DNA from: Jeotgalibacillus proteolyticus
GTDB lineage: Bacteria; Bacillota; Bacilli; Bacillales; Jeotgalibacillaceae
Assembly: GCF_002926065.1 (NCBI RefSeq)
Contig: NZ_PREZ01000003.1
Span: forward strand, 64,501-128,500
Reading direction: 5' to 3'
Length of the DNA: 64,000 nucleotides
A model generated the notes under the pieces. That model was given only the letters and a program-made list of their open reading frames with translations, was not told the DNA's origin and searched no databases. Positions 52,785 to 60,646 of the stretch are shown in pieces; the stretch's first letter is position 1; the number at the start of each line of letters is the position of its first letter. Position numbers and translations under genes: made by a program.

Positions 52785-52873
52785 CCGATTTTTTTTTATC
52801 TTATTTCCCTTAGAAAATACTGATTTATTGTCGAACCCTCGACTATTTCCTCACATTCTGCTAATGTTATTGA

Positions 52874-52902
52874 TTGTCAGAACCGAAAGAATGTTTTATA
52901 CT
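52874..52902 (+). promoter_or_regulatory. Sigma-A promoter of nrdAB
   Basis: TTGTCA (52874-52879), 17 bases, TATACT (52897-52902). Two NrdR boxes follow. Confidence 0.75.
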
Positions 52903-52904
52903 AA

Positions 52905-52952
52905 ACACCATATTTAGTAATGAGAAACTAAATTGAACACTACATATAGTAC
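52905..52952 (+). promoter_or_regulatory. Pair of NrdR boxes
   Basis: Box 1 ACACCATATTTAGTAA (52905-52920) and box 2 ACACTACATATAGTAC (52937-52952) each resemble the NrdR consensus ACACWATATATWGTGT. The start-to-start distance of 32 bp (three helical turns) is the usual spacing of NrdR box pairs. They cover the transcription start, so repression at high dATP is expected. NrdR itself is not in the window. Confidence 0.72.
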
Positions 52953-52960
52953 ATTCCACA

Positions 52961-53112
52961 CGAATAGATGCCTAAAAGGCTTAATAGGGAATCTGGTGAA
53001 AATCCGGAGCTGTCCCCGCAACTGTAAGTGCTAAGCGTATAACAAACCACTGTGTAATCACGGGAAGGGTTATAGGCTGCTTAATGCACAAGTCAGGAGA
53101 CCTGTCTATTCT
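52961..53112 (+). ncRNA. Cobalamin riboswitch
   Basis: Contains the conserved elements in order: P1 arm AATAGA, AGGGAATCTGGTGAAAATCCGGAGCTGTCCCCGCAACTGTA-type core (52987-53027), and the B12 box GTCAGGAGACCTG (53091-53104), closing with TCTATT. In the 5' leader of nrdAB; ligand binding should favour the terminator at 53201. Logic: when B12 is plentiful, a B12-dependent class II reductase elsewhere can replace this class I enzyme (inference). Confidence 0.93.
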
Positions 53113-53200
53113 GTAACGTGCTATCTTCTTCGGGAGTTGAGAAGGTAGGATGAGGAACTTTAATGGACTTTTAACCTTCCATTACCTTTCACATCCTGCC

Positions 53201-53225
53201 TCCGCTCCCATGAGTGGATTTTTTT
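53201..53225 (+). terminator. Expression-platform terminator of the cobalamin riboswitch
   Basis: TCCGCTC / GAGTGGA stem, CCAT loop, T7. Upstream, GGTAGGATG (about 53145-53153) can pair with CATCCTGCC (about 53192-53200), a further part of the switching platform. Confidence 0.78.
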
Positions 53226-53254
53226 ATGCTTAAAAATGGACGGAGGATGCATTT

Positions 53255-55522
53255 ATGACAACCCTGATATCAACCCCTTACAGCCAATTACATGATTGGA
53301 ACACTGACCAGCTGATTCGCTACTTTAAAGAGAAGATCTGCCGATTTCCATCACTGGATGCCGAAAGTGCTGTTAAAAAAGCAGAGCAGCAGCTTAAACA
53401 CAAGACAAATTACTCCTTATACCAGGCGACGCAGCTTTTAATTCTTGCTTCACTTGATCAGATCTCAATCGAAGAGCCTGACTGGACATTTGTTGCTGCT
53501 GATCTGTATCGCGACCGCCTTTATGATCAGGCAGCTCACTCAAGAGGCTATGATGCTTCTATTGCATATGGTCCGTTTTACAGCCTGATCCTGAGACTGA
53601 CGGATAAAGGACTTTATTCCGAAAAAATTCTACAACGCTATGATCAGTATGAGATCGAAGAAATCGGCTCCTTCATAGAGCCGGGGAAGGATTCTCTTTT
53701 TACTTACATCGGACTCGTTACACTGGCTGACCGGTACCTGACTAAATCAAGGGAAAAAGAGGTATTTGAGCTGCCGCAGGAGCGGTTTATGATTATCGCG
53801 ATGACGTTAATGATGAATGAACCGAAGGAAAAGCGGATTAATCTGGTAAAGGAAGCCTACTGGGCATTATCAAATCTCTATATGACTGTCGCCACTCCTA
53901 CTCTGTCAAACGCCGGCAAAAGCTATGGCCAGCTTTCAAGCTGCTTTATTGATACAGTTGAGGACGATTTGAGAAGTATTTATGATTCCAATACGGATGT
54001 TGCGACCTTAAGCAAAAATGGCGGAGGGCTTGGCATCTATCTTGGTAAAATCCGTTCGCGTGGAAGTGATATAAAGGGCTTTAAAGGAACTTCATCAGGT
54101 GTTATTCCATGGATGAAGCAGCTGAATAACACAGCTGTCAGCGTGGATCAGCTTGGCCAGCGAAAAGGCGCAGTCGCTGTTTACCTCGATGTATGGCATA
54201 AGGATATCTTTTCCTTCCTTGATGCCCGGCTCAATAACGGGGACGAACGGCTTCGCACCCATGATTTGTTTACCGGGGTTACGGTCCCTGATTTATTTAT
54301 GGAGGCGGTTGAGGAAAGAAGCGAATGGCATTTGTTTGACCCGCATGAAGTAAAAAAGGTTATGGGCTTTTCGCTTGAGGACTCCTTTGATGAACAAAAA
54401 GGCAGCGGCAGCTTCAGAGAAAAGTACGAGCAATGCGTGAACCATGCCGAGCTTTCGCGCAAAACGGTTCCCGCAATTGATATTATGAAATCCATTATGG
54501 TGTCGCAGCTAGAAACAGGCACACCGTATATGTTTTACCGGGACACTGTAAATCGTTTGAACCCAAACCCCCACACAGGGATGATTTACTGCAGCAATCT
54601 ATGTACAGAAATCATGCAAAATATGAGTGGAACTGTGGTGACAGAGGAATACGTGAAAGACGGCTCCATTATTACGGTTAAAAAGCCTGGAGATTTTGTA
54701 GTATGTAATTTATCGTCTATCTCACTTGCCCGCGCCGTGTCGGACGACGTTTTACCTCGCCTTGTAGCCATCCAGGTCCGGATGCTTGATAATGTGATCG
54801 ACCAAAACACTCTGCCGGTTCCACAGGCGAAGCTGACGAATCAAAAGTACCGCAGCATTGGCCTTGGCACGTTCGGCTGGCATCATTTGCTGGCGAAAAA
54901 GGCGATCGCCTGGGAAAGTGAGAAAGCCGTCAACTACTGTGACAGTCTCTATGAAGAAATCGCCTATTTAACAATTCAGGCAAGCATGAAGCTTGCAAAG
55001 GAAAAAGGCGCGTACCCTGCATTTGAAAACTCTGACTGGCATACCGGCAGCTATTTTGATAAGAGAAACTACACAGACACCCGCTGGACTGCCCTAAAAG
55101 ATGAGATTTCAGAGAACGGTGTGCGAAATGCTTACATGATGGCTGTAGCGCCAAACTCTTCTACTTCAATCATCGCCGGGTCAACTGCGAGTATTGACCC
55201 GATCTTTAGACGGCAATATTCAGAGGAGAAAAAGGATTACAGAATTCCTGTAACAGCACCTGATATCAGCCCTGAAACCATGTGGTACTATCAGTCGGTT
55301 TACTTAATTGATCAGCACACAAGCATAAACCAAAATGCAAAGCGCCAGCATCATATCGACCAGGCCATTTCGTTTAATTTATATGTTAGAAACGATATTA
55401 AAGCTAAAGAGCTCCTCGCTCTTCATCAGCATGCCTGGGACGCAGGATTAAAAACAACTTATTATGTACGCTCTACTTCAGATGTGGATGCAATAGAAGA
55501 CTGTGAAAGCTGCTCGAGCTAA
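53255..55522 (+). CDS. nrdA: Class I ribonucleoside-diphosphate reductase, alpha subunit
   Basis: 755 residues. Substrate and catalytic loop elements: ATPTLSNAG and QLSSCFIDT (first redox Cys), SKNGGGLGIYLGKIRSRGS, NLCTEI (thiyl-radical Cys with Asn and Glu), second redox Cys in VVCNLSSI, MAVAPNSSTSIIAGSTASIDP, and C-terminal CESCSS that accepts electrons from thioredoxin. The N-terminus is only a short remnant of an ATP-cone. It reduces NDPs to dNDPs with the beta subunit 13 bases downstream. No nrdI is nearby, so it is not a typical class Ib operon. The leader has NrdR boxes and a B12 riboswitch. Confidence 0.93.
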   Translation: MTTLISTPYSQLHDWNTDQLIRYFKEKICRFPSLDAESAVKKAEQQLKHKTNYSLYQATQLLILASLDQISIEEPDWTFVAADLYRDRLYDQAAHSRGYDASIAYGPFYSLILRLTDKGLYSEKILQRYDQYEIEEIGSFIEPGKDSLFTYIGLVTLADRYLTKSREKEVFELPQERFMIIAMTLMMNEPKEKRINLVKEAYWALSNLYMTVATPTLSNAGKSYGQLSSCFIDTVEDDLRSIYDSNTDVATLSKNGGGLGIYLGKIRSRGSDIKGFKGTSSGVIPWMKQLNNTAVSVDQLGQRKGAVAVYLDVWHKDIFSFLDARLNNGDERLRTHDLFTGVTVPDLFMEAVEERSEWHLFDPHEVKKVMGFSLEDSFDEQKGSGSFREKYEQCVNHAELSRKTVPAIDIMKSIMVSQLETGTPYMFYRDTVNRLNPNPHTGMIYCSNLCTEIMQNMSGTVVTEEYVKDGSIITVKKPGDFVVCNLSSISLARAVSDDVLPRLVAIQVRMLDNVIDQNTLPVPQAKLTNQKYRSIGLGTFGWHHLLAKKAIAWESEKAVNYCDSLYEEIAYLTIQASMKLAKEKGAYPAFENSDWHTGSYFDKRNYTDTRWTALKDEISENGVRNAYMMAVAPNSSTSIIAGSTASIDPIFRRQYSEEKKDYRIPVTAPDISPETMWYYQSVYLIDQHTSINQNAKRQHHIDQAISFNLYVRNDIKAKELLALHQHAWDAGLKTTYYVRSTSDVDAIEDCESCSS

Positions 55523-55535
55523 GGAGGAATAATGG

Positions 55536-56582
55536 ATGACAAGCCAACTTCAAAAACGGACTATTATGGAAAAGGAGGCACCTAATCGCTCAACCGGAAT
55601 TATTAATGGAAAGAGCTCCAATATATTAAATTGGGATAATGTCCGCTATTCATGGGCCTATCCTAAATATAAGACGATGTTATCGAATTTTTGGACGCCT
55701 TTTGAAATCAATATGGGAAATGATATTAAGCAATTCCCGCAGCTTTCAGACGAGGAGCAGGAAGCATTCCTGAAAATCATTGGACTCCTTGCCCTGCTCG
55801 ATAGCATTCAATCAGATTACGCGGCAAAGGCGGCTGATTATTTAACTGATTCATCCCTAAATGCACTGATGATCATGCTGGCACAGCAGGAGGTCATTCA
55901 TAACCATTCATATTCTTACGTGCTTTCAAGCATCGTTTCGCAGCAAAAACAAAATGAAGTGTTTGATTACTGGAGAACAGAGCCTACGCTTCAGGAGCGC
56001 AATGAATTTGTAACCAATGGCTATAAAGCCTTTGCAGAGGATCCGACAGCTGAGCATTTCGTTCAATCCATTGTTTACGATGTGATTTTAGAGGGACTGT
56101 TTTTCTATTCCGGCTTTGCCTTCTTTTACAATCTGGCCAGGAATCAAAAAATGGTGTCCACCTCCACAATGATTAATTATATAAATCGGGATGAACAAAT
56201 ACATGTCGGGCTATTTGAAAAGATCTACAAGGAAGTGCTTGCAGAAAATCCTGAGCTTGCTACGGAAGCGCATCAGCAATTTGTTGTCGATACCTTCCGT
56301 AAAGGGGCTGAGCTTGAAATTGCATGGGGACGAGAAATCATCGGCGACCGTTTTGACGGTATCACGATGGAGGAGCTTGAGCAGTATATTCAATATATGG
56401 CTAATAAGCGATGCAATCAGCTTGGCCATGGGCGCGATGTATTTCCTGATGCTCCCGTTAAAAACCCGCTTCGCTGGATTATTGCCTACCAGGAGGTTGA
56501 CCAGGGGAAAACAGATTTCTTTGAGCAGAAATCGAGACAATACACGAAAACCTCAGATGCAAATGGGTTTGATGATTTGTAA
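55536..56582 (+). CDS. nrdB: Class I ribonucleoside-diphosphate reductase, beta subunit
   Basis: 348 residues. Ferritin-like dinuclear metal site: Asp89, Glu119, His122, Glu186, Glu220, His223. The radical tyrosine equivalent is Tyr126 (EVIHNHSY), so a tyrosyl-radical class I enzyme and not a Phe-type class Ic. The C-terminal peptide (NGFDDL) docks on the alpha subunit. AGGAGG precedes the ATG. Confidence 0.93.
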   Translation: MTSQLQKRTIMEKEAPNRSTGIINGKSSNILNWDNVRYSWAYPKYKTMLSNFWTPFEINMGNDIKQFPQLSDEEQEAFLKIIGLLALLDSIQSDYAAKAADYLTDSSLNALMIMLAQQEVIHNHSYSYVLSSIVSQQKQNEVFDYWRTEPTLQERNEFVTNGYKAFAEDPTAEHFVQSIVYDVILEGLFFYSGFAFFYNLARNQKMVSTSTMINYINRDEQIHVGLFEKIYKEVLAENPELATEAHQQFVVDTFRKGAELEIAWGREIIGDRFDGITMEELEQYIQYMANKRCNQLGHGRDVFPDAPVKNPLRWIIAYQEVDQGKTDFFEQKSRQYTKTSDANGFDDL

Positions 56583-56598
56583 ACAATCACTGATTTTA

Positions 56599-56646
56599 AA
56601 AGGGGGAGAGCGACCGTCAAATTGCGGCTGCTTTCCACCCTTTTTT
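56599..56646 (+). terminator. Terminator of nrdAB
   Basis: AAAAGGG...CCCTTTT stem containing an inner GC-rich hairpin, then a T-run. After it, 56650-56856 contains no clear gene; a weak 53-codon minus-strand frame (56686-56847) and a three-way-junction-like plus-strand fold (about 56785-56840) are unexplained. Confidence 0.65.
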
Positions 56647-56856
56647 TGCGTTTCCAATGTATGGATTAAAGATCGATCCCTTTTCCTAGAATAATATTCG
56701 GATTTTCATTAAGGACCAGCTGAATGAATTATTCTCATCTTCCGGAGAAATCCTAATAACTTTATAGTTAGCATAAGGGATGAATAGCCTGGTGATCGCC
56801 AAGACGGAGCTGAAACGTCTACGGGTAAAGAGGCCTGGTTGTTTCATATTTTCCAA

Positions 56857-56885
56857 ACAAAAAAAGAGAAGCAAAAAGCTCCTCT
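56857..56885 (-). terminator. Terminator of ypuA
   Basis: Minus strand AGAGGAGC / GCTTCTCT, five-T loop, then a run of seven T. Confidence 0.82.
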
Positions 56886-56893
56886 GTTTAACG

Positions 56894-57829
56894 TTAATTC
56901 GTTGATTCATCCTCTGTTCCGCTTCCGAAAATCCCAGCAATCGCATCAATGATTCCGTTGAAAAAGTCTTTAACTCCCTGCCAAAAGCCTTCATTATTTA
57001 CGACATCGCCAAGTCTGTCCTGGATCGTATCAGAAAGCTTTCCAAGCTGTTCTGAAACATTATCAAAATTAATATTTAAATTTCTCATTTGATCAAAGAG
57101 GTCAGTTAATCGTTTGCGGTCTTCTTCGCTTAAATCGATATTCAGCTTGTTCAGCTGCTCTTCTACAATTGCTTCTACTTCTTCACGTGAAGCTGGTTTG
57201 TTTTCAGCAATCTGCTGCTTAATATCAGCAAGGAGTTCACTTACCTTCTCCTGTTCTATGCCTTCTTCTTCTGCCAGGTCTGTAGCAAGGTTTAGTTCAT
57301 CATTGGCTACTTCAAGACGGGCAGTGTCAAGCTCTTCTCCACTTACTTCATAGGCTTTATAAATTCCTGTCAGCGCTGAGTGTCCGCTAACTTTTACCGG
57401 TGATGCAATTTCAACTGTTGCATCTTCAATTCCTGCCGTTATAAGTGCATTTGCGTACATTGTATCGGTTACTTCAGTAATGTTTTCAGGATTAACGCGG
57501 TTGATGACAAGACCTGTGCCCTGTTCTTCACGGGTTATTTTTGCTGATGAGAACATTCTTGCGTTTCTGCTTTCGCCTGAGATATAGCGGACAAGGTCAT
57601 CTCCTGTTACGGTAACTTCTTCTACCATTTCAGGGTTAGTGACACCTAGCATTTTTCTGACTTCTTCTTTTTGCTGGTCATTGAGGGTTCCGCCAAGTAC
57701 GAGAATTGGCAGGCCGAATTTTTCATTTATGCTTTCTTCTTTATCATTATCAGCTGCAGATACTCCAGCTACTCCTAAATTCAAGGCTACGATTATTGCC
57801 ATGGTAAGCATGCTTAAACGTTTTAGCAT
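56894..57829 (-). CDS. ypuA: DUF1002 exported protein (YpuA)
   Basis: 311 residues with a Sec signal peptide (MLKRLSMLTMAIIVALNLGV, cleavage after VSAA). DUF1002 features: LGGTLNDQQKEEVRKMLGV, SSAKITREEQGTGLVI and ITEVTDTMYANALITAGIEDATVEIASPVKVSG. A C-terminal acidic helical region follows (to FGSGTEDESTN). Envelope stress-related protein of unknown biochemical role; B. subtilis ypuA belongs to the sigma-M regulon. ATG 57829 has AAAAGGAG eight bases upstream; a frame to 57904 adds a basic stretch with no signal character. Confidence 0.88.
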   Translation of the reverse strand: MLKRLSMLTMAIIVALNLGVAGVSAADNDKEESINEKFGLPILVLGGTLNDQQKEEVRKMLGVTNPEMVEEVTVTGDDLVRYISGESRNARMFSSAKITREEQGTGLVINRVNPENITEVTDTMYANALITAGIEDATVEIASPVKVSGHSALTGIYKAYEVSGEELDTARLEVANDELNLATDLAEEEGIEQEKVSELLADIKQQIAENKPASREEVEAIVEEQLNKLNIDLSEEDRKRLTDLFDQMRNLNINFDNVSEQLGKLSDTIQDRLGDVVNNEGFWQGVKDFFNGIIDAIAGIFGSGTEDESTN

Positions 57830-57911
57830 CTTATAATCTCCTTTTCGTGTTTGATGGTTCCGATTCTTTTTTCTAATAAATGGGAACCTTTTCCTTTGGT
57901 ACATTCTATAA

Positions 57912-57938
57912 GACGCATGGGTTTGGTGAAAAGTTTCA
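57912..57938 (-). promoter_or_regulatory. ECF-type promoter of ypuA
   Basis: Minus strand TGAAAC (57933-57938), 17 bases, CGTC (57912-57915); fits sigma-M/W/X class promoters. A sigma-M promoter is known for B. subtilis ypuA. Confidence 0.7.
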
Positions 57939-58028
57939 TTTATTTTTTAAATTTGTAATCTATTACTCTGGGTAATTTATTTACTGGTTTGAAATTTTGT
58001 GTGATAGGAGTGAATACTTTTTGAATTA

Positions 58029-58150
58029 GCGTGTTGATTTACGCTGCAGGGGCATGCTTTCCGCGGGGCTGAGCTAATTGGCTGCGCCAATGGATCTCAG
58101 CTTTCCCGCTGCATCCCGCAGGAGTCAGCCCCTTCCTCTTCAATCAACTG
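58029..58150 (-). repeat. Palindromic intergenic repeat, copy with shortened core
   Basis: In reverse complement: GTTGATTGAAGAGGAAGGGG, CTGACTCCTGCGGG, a GCTGAGATCC...TTAGCTCAGC hairpin and CCGCGGAAAGCATGCCCCTGCAGCG. It is the GTTGATTG-flanked subtype seen at 13.6-14.3 kb, but with GCTGAGA/CTCAGC where other copies have GCTTGAGA/CTCAAGC, a compensated change on both arms. The gap 57940-58632 holds this copy, the next two, and nothing else recognised. Confidence 0.8.
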
Positions 58151-58250
58151 CTGGGTAATTTATTTACTGCTCTAAAATAGTGTGTTAGGGATGAATGCCA
58201 ATCAAAAAATTGAAAAACTACTATGCTTCTCCGTAAAGAGTCTTAACAAA

Positions 58251-58358
58251 GCATGCTGCTTTCCGTGGGGCGGGGCTTAAGCTAACTTGCTAGCGCAAGT
58301 GGATCTCAAGCTCCCGTTTCATCCCGCAGGAGTCAGCCCCTTCCTCTTCAATCAACTC
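58251..58358 (-). repeat. Palindromic intergenic repeat, second copy
   Basis: Reverse complement contains CTGACTCCTGCGGG, GAGCTTGAGATCCACTTGCG, GCAAGTTAGCTTAAGC and CCCCACGG; same orientation as the copy at 58029, about 220 bp away. Both copies follow similar spacer sequence, suggesting another tandem duplication that has diverged. Confidence 0.8.
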
Positions 58359-58414
58359 CCGGATAAGTTATTTATTGTTTTAGAAATTGTGTGTAATGGG
58401 TGAATTCCTTTTTT

Positions 58415-58453
58415 AATTCGCGTGTTGATTTACGCTGCAGGGGCACGATTTCC
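58415..58453 (-). repeat. Truncated palindromic intergenic repeat (one end only)
   Basis: GCGTGTTGATTTACGCTGCAGGGGCA, identical to the outer end of the copy at 58029, but the core hairpin is missing. Confidence 0.7.
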
Positions 58454-58632
58454 ACTCAAAGAAACTCCTGATTAACTAATTAGTCTCATTTAAAGTAGGG
58501 AGAAAGGAGTAAATCCTTTTTAATGACCTGTTTGATTTGCACTATTGACGTTTGAACCCTATCATTCCTAACGTTTCAGGCTTCCATATTAAGGCTATAT
58601 GAACATAGACACGATTGTGGGGGTGAGTCTGA

Positions 58633-59161
58633 ATGCTGTTTGTTTTGAGTCTTATTTTTGTTCTTATCTTTGCTGCTATTCATGCAGGGGCGAGGTATAT
58701 GCGGTTTATTTCAAGTATCCCAAGACGCCGGTATTTGTCACTTGCAGGAGGGATTGCTGTTTCGTATGTGTTTTTGCATCTGCTTCCCCAGCTGGATACG
58801 CCTGATGAGCACGAGCATGCTGCCTCTAATGAATTAATGCACATTCTGTCGCAGAACCCTTACCTGATGGCTTTGGCAGGGCTGTTTGTTTTTTACGCGC
58901 TGGACCGGCTCGTTGCACCATAAACACCAGTACGACCGGTATGGCAGATGGCTGCTGACTGGGGCTATTATAATTGGCTGGACTATCGGATGGCTGACGG
59001 AAATAAGCCATGCCGTCCTCTCGATCCTTGAATCTTTTTTAGCGGGAGCGATTATTTTAAACGTGATAAAAGAAGAATTGCCTGAAGAAAAGGAAAGCAG
59101 TATCACCTACTTTGCGCTTGGAATTCTTTCCTACTCAACGCTTTTATTGCTTCTTGGGTAA
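58633..59161 (+). pseudogene. Frameshifted multi-helix membrane protein (ZIP-transporter-like)
   Basis: Two adjoining frames together make one membrane protein. The first (58633 to the stop at 58921-58923) has three helices and a His-rich acidic loop (HLLPQLDTPDEHEHAASN). The second frame, open to 59161, continues with HHKHQYDRYGRWLLTG, further helices and a C-terminal SYSTLLLLLG. The frame change of one base occurs near 58900-58920, in the stretch encoding YALDRLV / LHHKHQ. The start has GGGGGTGAG. The likely family is a ZIP-like metal transporter relative, about 175 residues if repaired. Either a real mutation or a sequencing error; no slippery site is apparent. Confidence 0.65.
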
Positions 59162-59243
59162 ATACTCTTAGAAATATCAGATGCAATCCTATATGATTAA
59201 GTCAGATACAGCTTTACAAGATTGAATTATAGGAGGACATAGA

Positions 59244-60164
59244 ATGAAAATACTAGTAGTTGGTGCTGGTGGAATTGGTGGATATTTTGGAGGCAGACTT
59301 CTTCAAAAAGGTGCTGATGTGACATTCCTGGTTCGTGAAAATCGCAAAAAGCAGTTAGAGGAAAACGGTCTTCAAATTAAGAGTACTCATGGTGATTACA
59401 CGGCGAACCCGCCTCTTCTGCTTAGCGGCCAGCCAAGCAGCGAATCTTTTGATGCAGTGATTATCACGACGAAATCTTATCACCTTGAAACAGCTATTAA
59501 AGACATTTCTCCCTATATTTCATCTCAAACAATGGTTCTTCCCCTGTTAAACGGAATCGCGCATATGGATCAGCTTGTTGAAGCATTTGGCGGGGAAGCT
59601 GTAATCGGCGGACTTTGCTTTATTGAAACAACACTGGACCAAAATGGTACCATCGTCCAGACAAGTCCGATTCATGACTTGATTTTCGGAGAGCGTGATG
59701 GAAGCAAATCCGAAAGAATTTTAGCTTTGGAGTCAGCTTTCAGCGGAACAGAAGCAAACTTTCAGCTTAGCACGAATATTGTACAGGATATGTGGCATAA
59801 ATATTCCTTTATTACCGCAATGTCAGGTGTTACGACATTGATGAGAGCGCCTATGGGCCCGATCAGGGAGCAGGAATCCGGCTACCGTCTGATAAAAGAT
59901 TTATTAGATGAGATTTACCATGTAATGAAGAACATTGGCGCCCCCGTTAAGGAAGGGCTGCCGGAAATTCAGCTAAGTAAAATGCTGGAGATGGGTTATA
60001 CGATGAAATCCTCTATGCAGCGTGACATGGAAAAATTAATGCCGACAGAAACCGATCACCTTCAGGGCTTTTTACTTTCAAAAGCTGCTGAAAAGCAACT
60101 CAACACCCCCTTGCTGAATGCGGTTTTTGCGAATGTTAAAATCTATGAAGAAGAACGGGCTTAA
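59244..60164 (+). CDS. panE: 2-dehydropantoate 2-reductase (ketopantoate reductase)
   Basis: 306 residues. N-terminal Rossmann motif VGAGGIGGYFGGRL (6-19), KSYHL with the conserved Lys, NGI/GLCF region, and the C-terminal helical domain with KMLEMGYTMKSSMQRDME. Reduces ketopantoate to pantoate with NADPH for pantothenate/CoA synthesis. Bacillales often carry several ApbA/PanE paralogues, some of unknown substrate. Not with panBCD here; it sits beside an HxlR regulator. AGGAGG lies upstream. Confidence 0.85.
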   Translation: MKILVVGAGGIGGYFGGRLLQKGADVTFLVRENRKKQLEENGLQIKSTHGDYTANPPLLLSGQPSSESFDAVIITTKSYHLETAIKDISPYISSQTMVLPLLNGIAHMDQLVEAFGGEAVIGGLCFIETTLDQNGTIVQTSPIHDLIFGERDGSKSERILALESAFSGTEANFQLSTNIVQDMWHKYSFITAMSGVTTLMRAPMGPIREQESGYRLIKDLLDEIYHVMKNIGAPVKEGLPEIQLSKMLEMGYTMKSSMQRDMEKLMPTETDHLQGFLLSKAAEKQLNTPLLNAVFANVKIYEEERA

Positions 60165-60244
60165 GTCAGCACCTTCAACAATTTGAGTCCGCCGGTGAAG
60201 TTCGCTCTATAGCTATTTGGAGCAATTTAACGTATAATAAATAT

Positions 60245-60265
60245 GTAGTAACTTTTGGTAACTGC
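60245..60265. promoter_or_regulatory. Putative HxlR-type operator in front of the hxlR gene
   Basis: TAGTAAC-TTTTG-GTAACTG repeats the GTAAC motif just downstream of a TATAAT (60233-60238). A similar GTTAC-N5-GTAAC element lies in the yceI leader (63157-63171). Confidence 0.45.
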
Positions 60266-60294
60266 AATAGATGATAAATAAGGAGGGAATTCGT

Positions 60295-60609
60295 ATGGCC
60301 ACGATGTCACTCTGCCCAAAATTTGAACAAGCCTTTCAATTGCTTGGGAAACGCTGGAATGGCGTTATTATTCGTGTGCTTGCGGGGAGTCCTAAACGCT
60401 TTTCCGAGATTTCAGAGCCAATCCCTCAGATCAGCAACAAGATTTTGACCGAACGGCTTAAAGAGCTTGAAGAACAGGGAGTCATCATTCGGGAAGTGTA
60501 CCCTGAAACACCTGTCCGCATTCTTTACCGCTTGTCCGATAAAGGACATGCCTTAGCACCCATTTTGGACGAGGTTCAAAAATGGGCAGATAAATGGCTT
60601 GTTAAGTAA
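60295..60609 (+). CDS. HxlR-family (DUF24) winged-helix regulator
   Basis: 104 residues; CPKFEQAFQLLGKRWNGVIIRVL with a conserved N-terminal Cys (about position 6), then FSEISEPIPQISNKILTERLKELEEQGVI (recognition helix) and YRLSDKGHAL. Many DUF24 regulators (YodB, CatR, HypR) sense quinones or oxidants through that Cys. ATG 60295 has AAGGAGGG seven bases upstream; the frame from 60271 is rejected. Confidence 0.88.
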   Translation: MATMSLCPKFEQAFQLLGKRWNGVIIRVLAGSPKRFSEISEPIPQISNKILTERLKELEEQGVIIREVYPETPVRILYRLSDKGHALAPILDEVQKWADKWLVK

Positions 60610-60615
60610 TATTTT

Positions 60616-60646
60616 AAAAGCTGACTGATGCAGTCAGCTTTTTTTA
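60616..60646. terminator. Terminator between hxlR and the protease gene
   Basis: AAAAGCTGACTG / CAGTCAGCTTTT with ATG loop; T-run on the plus side; convergent genes, and the minus-strand gene's stop lies at its edge. Confidence 0.85.

Noticed and set aside
56191-56694. 167-codon plus-strand frame overlapping nrdB
   Set aside because: Out of frame with the well-supported nrdB, basic low-complexity product, no SD.
56686-56994. 102-codon minus-strand frame overlapping the ypuA end
   Set aside because: It overlaps ypuA coding sequence and its terminator in another frame; only the last 53 codons (noted as a weak candidate) avoid this.
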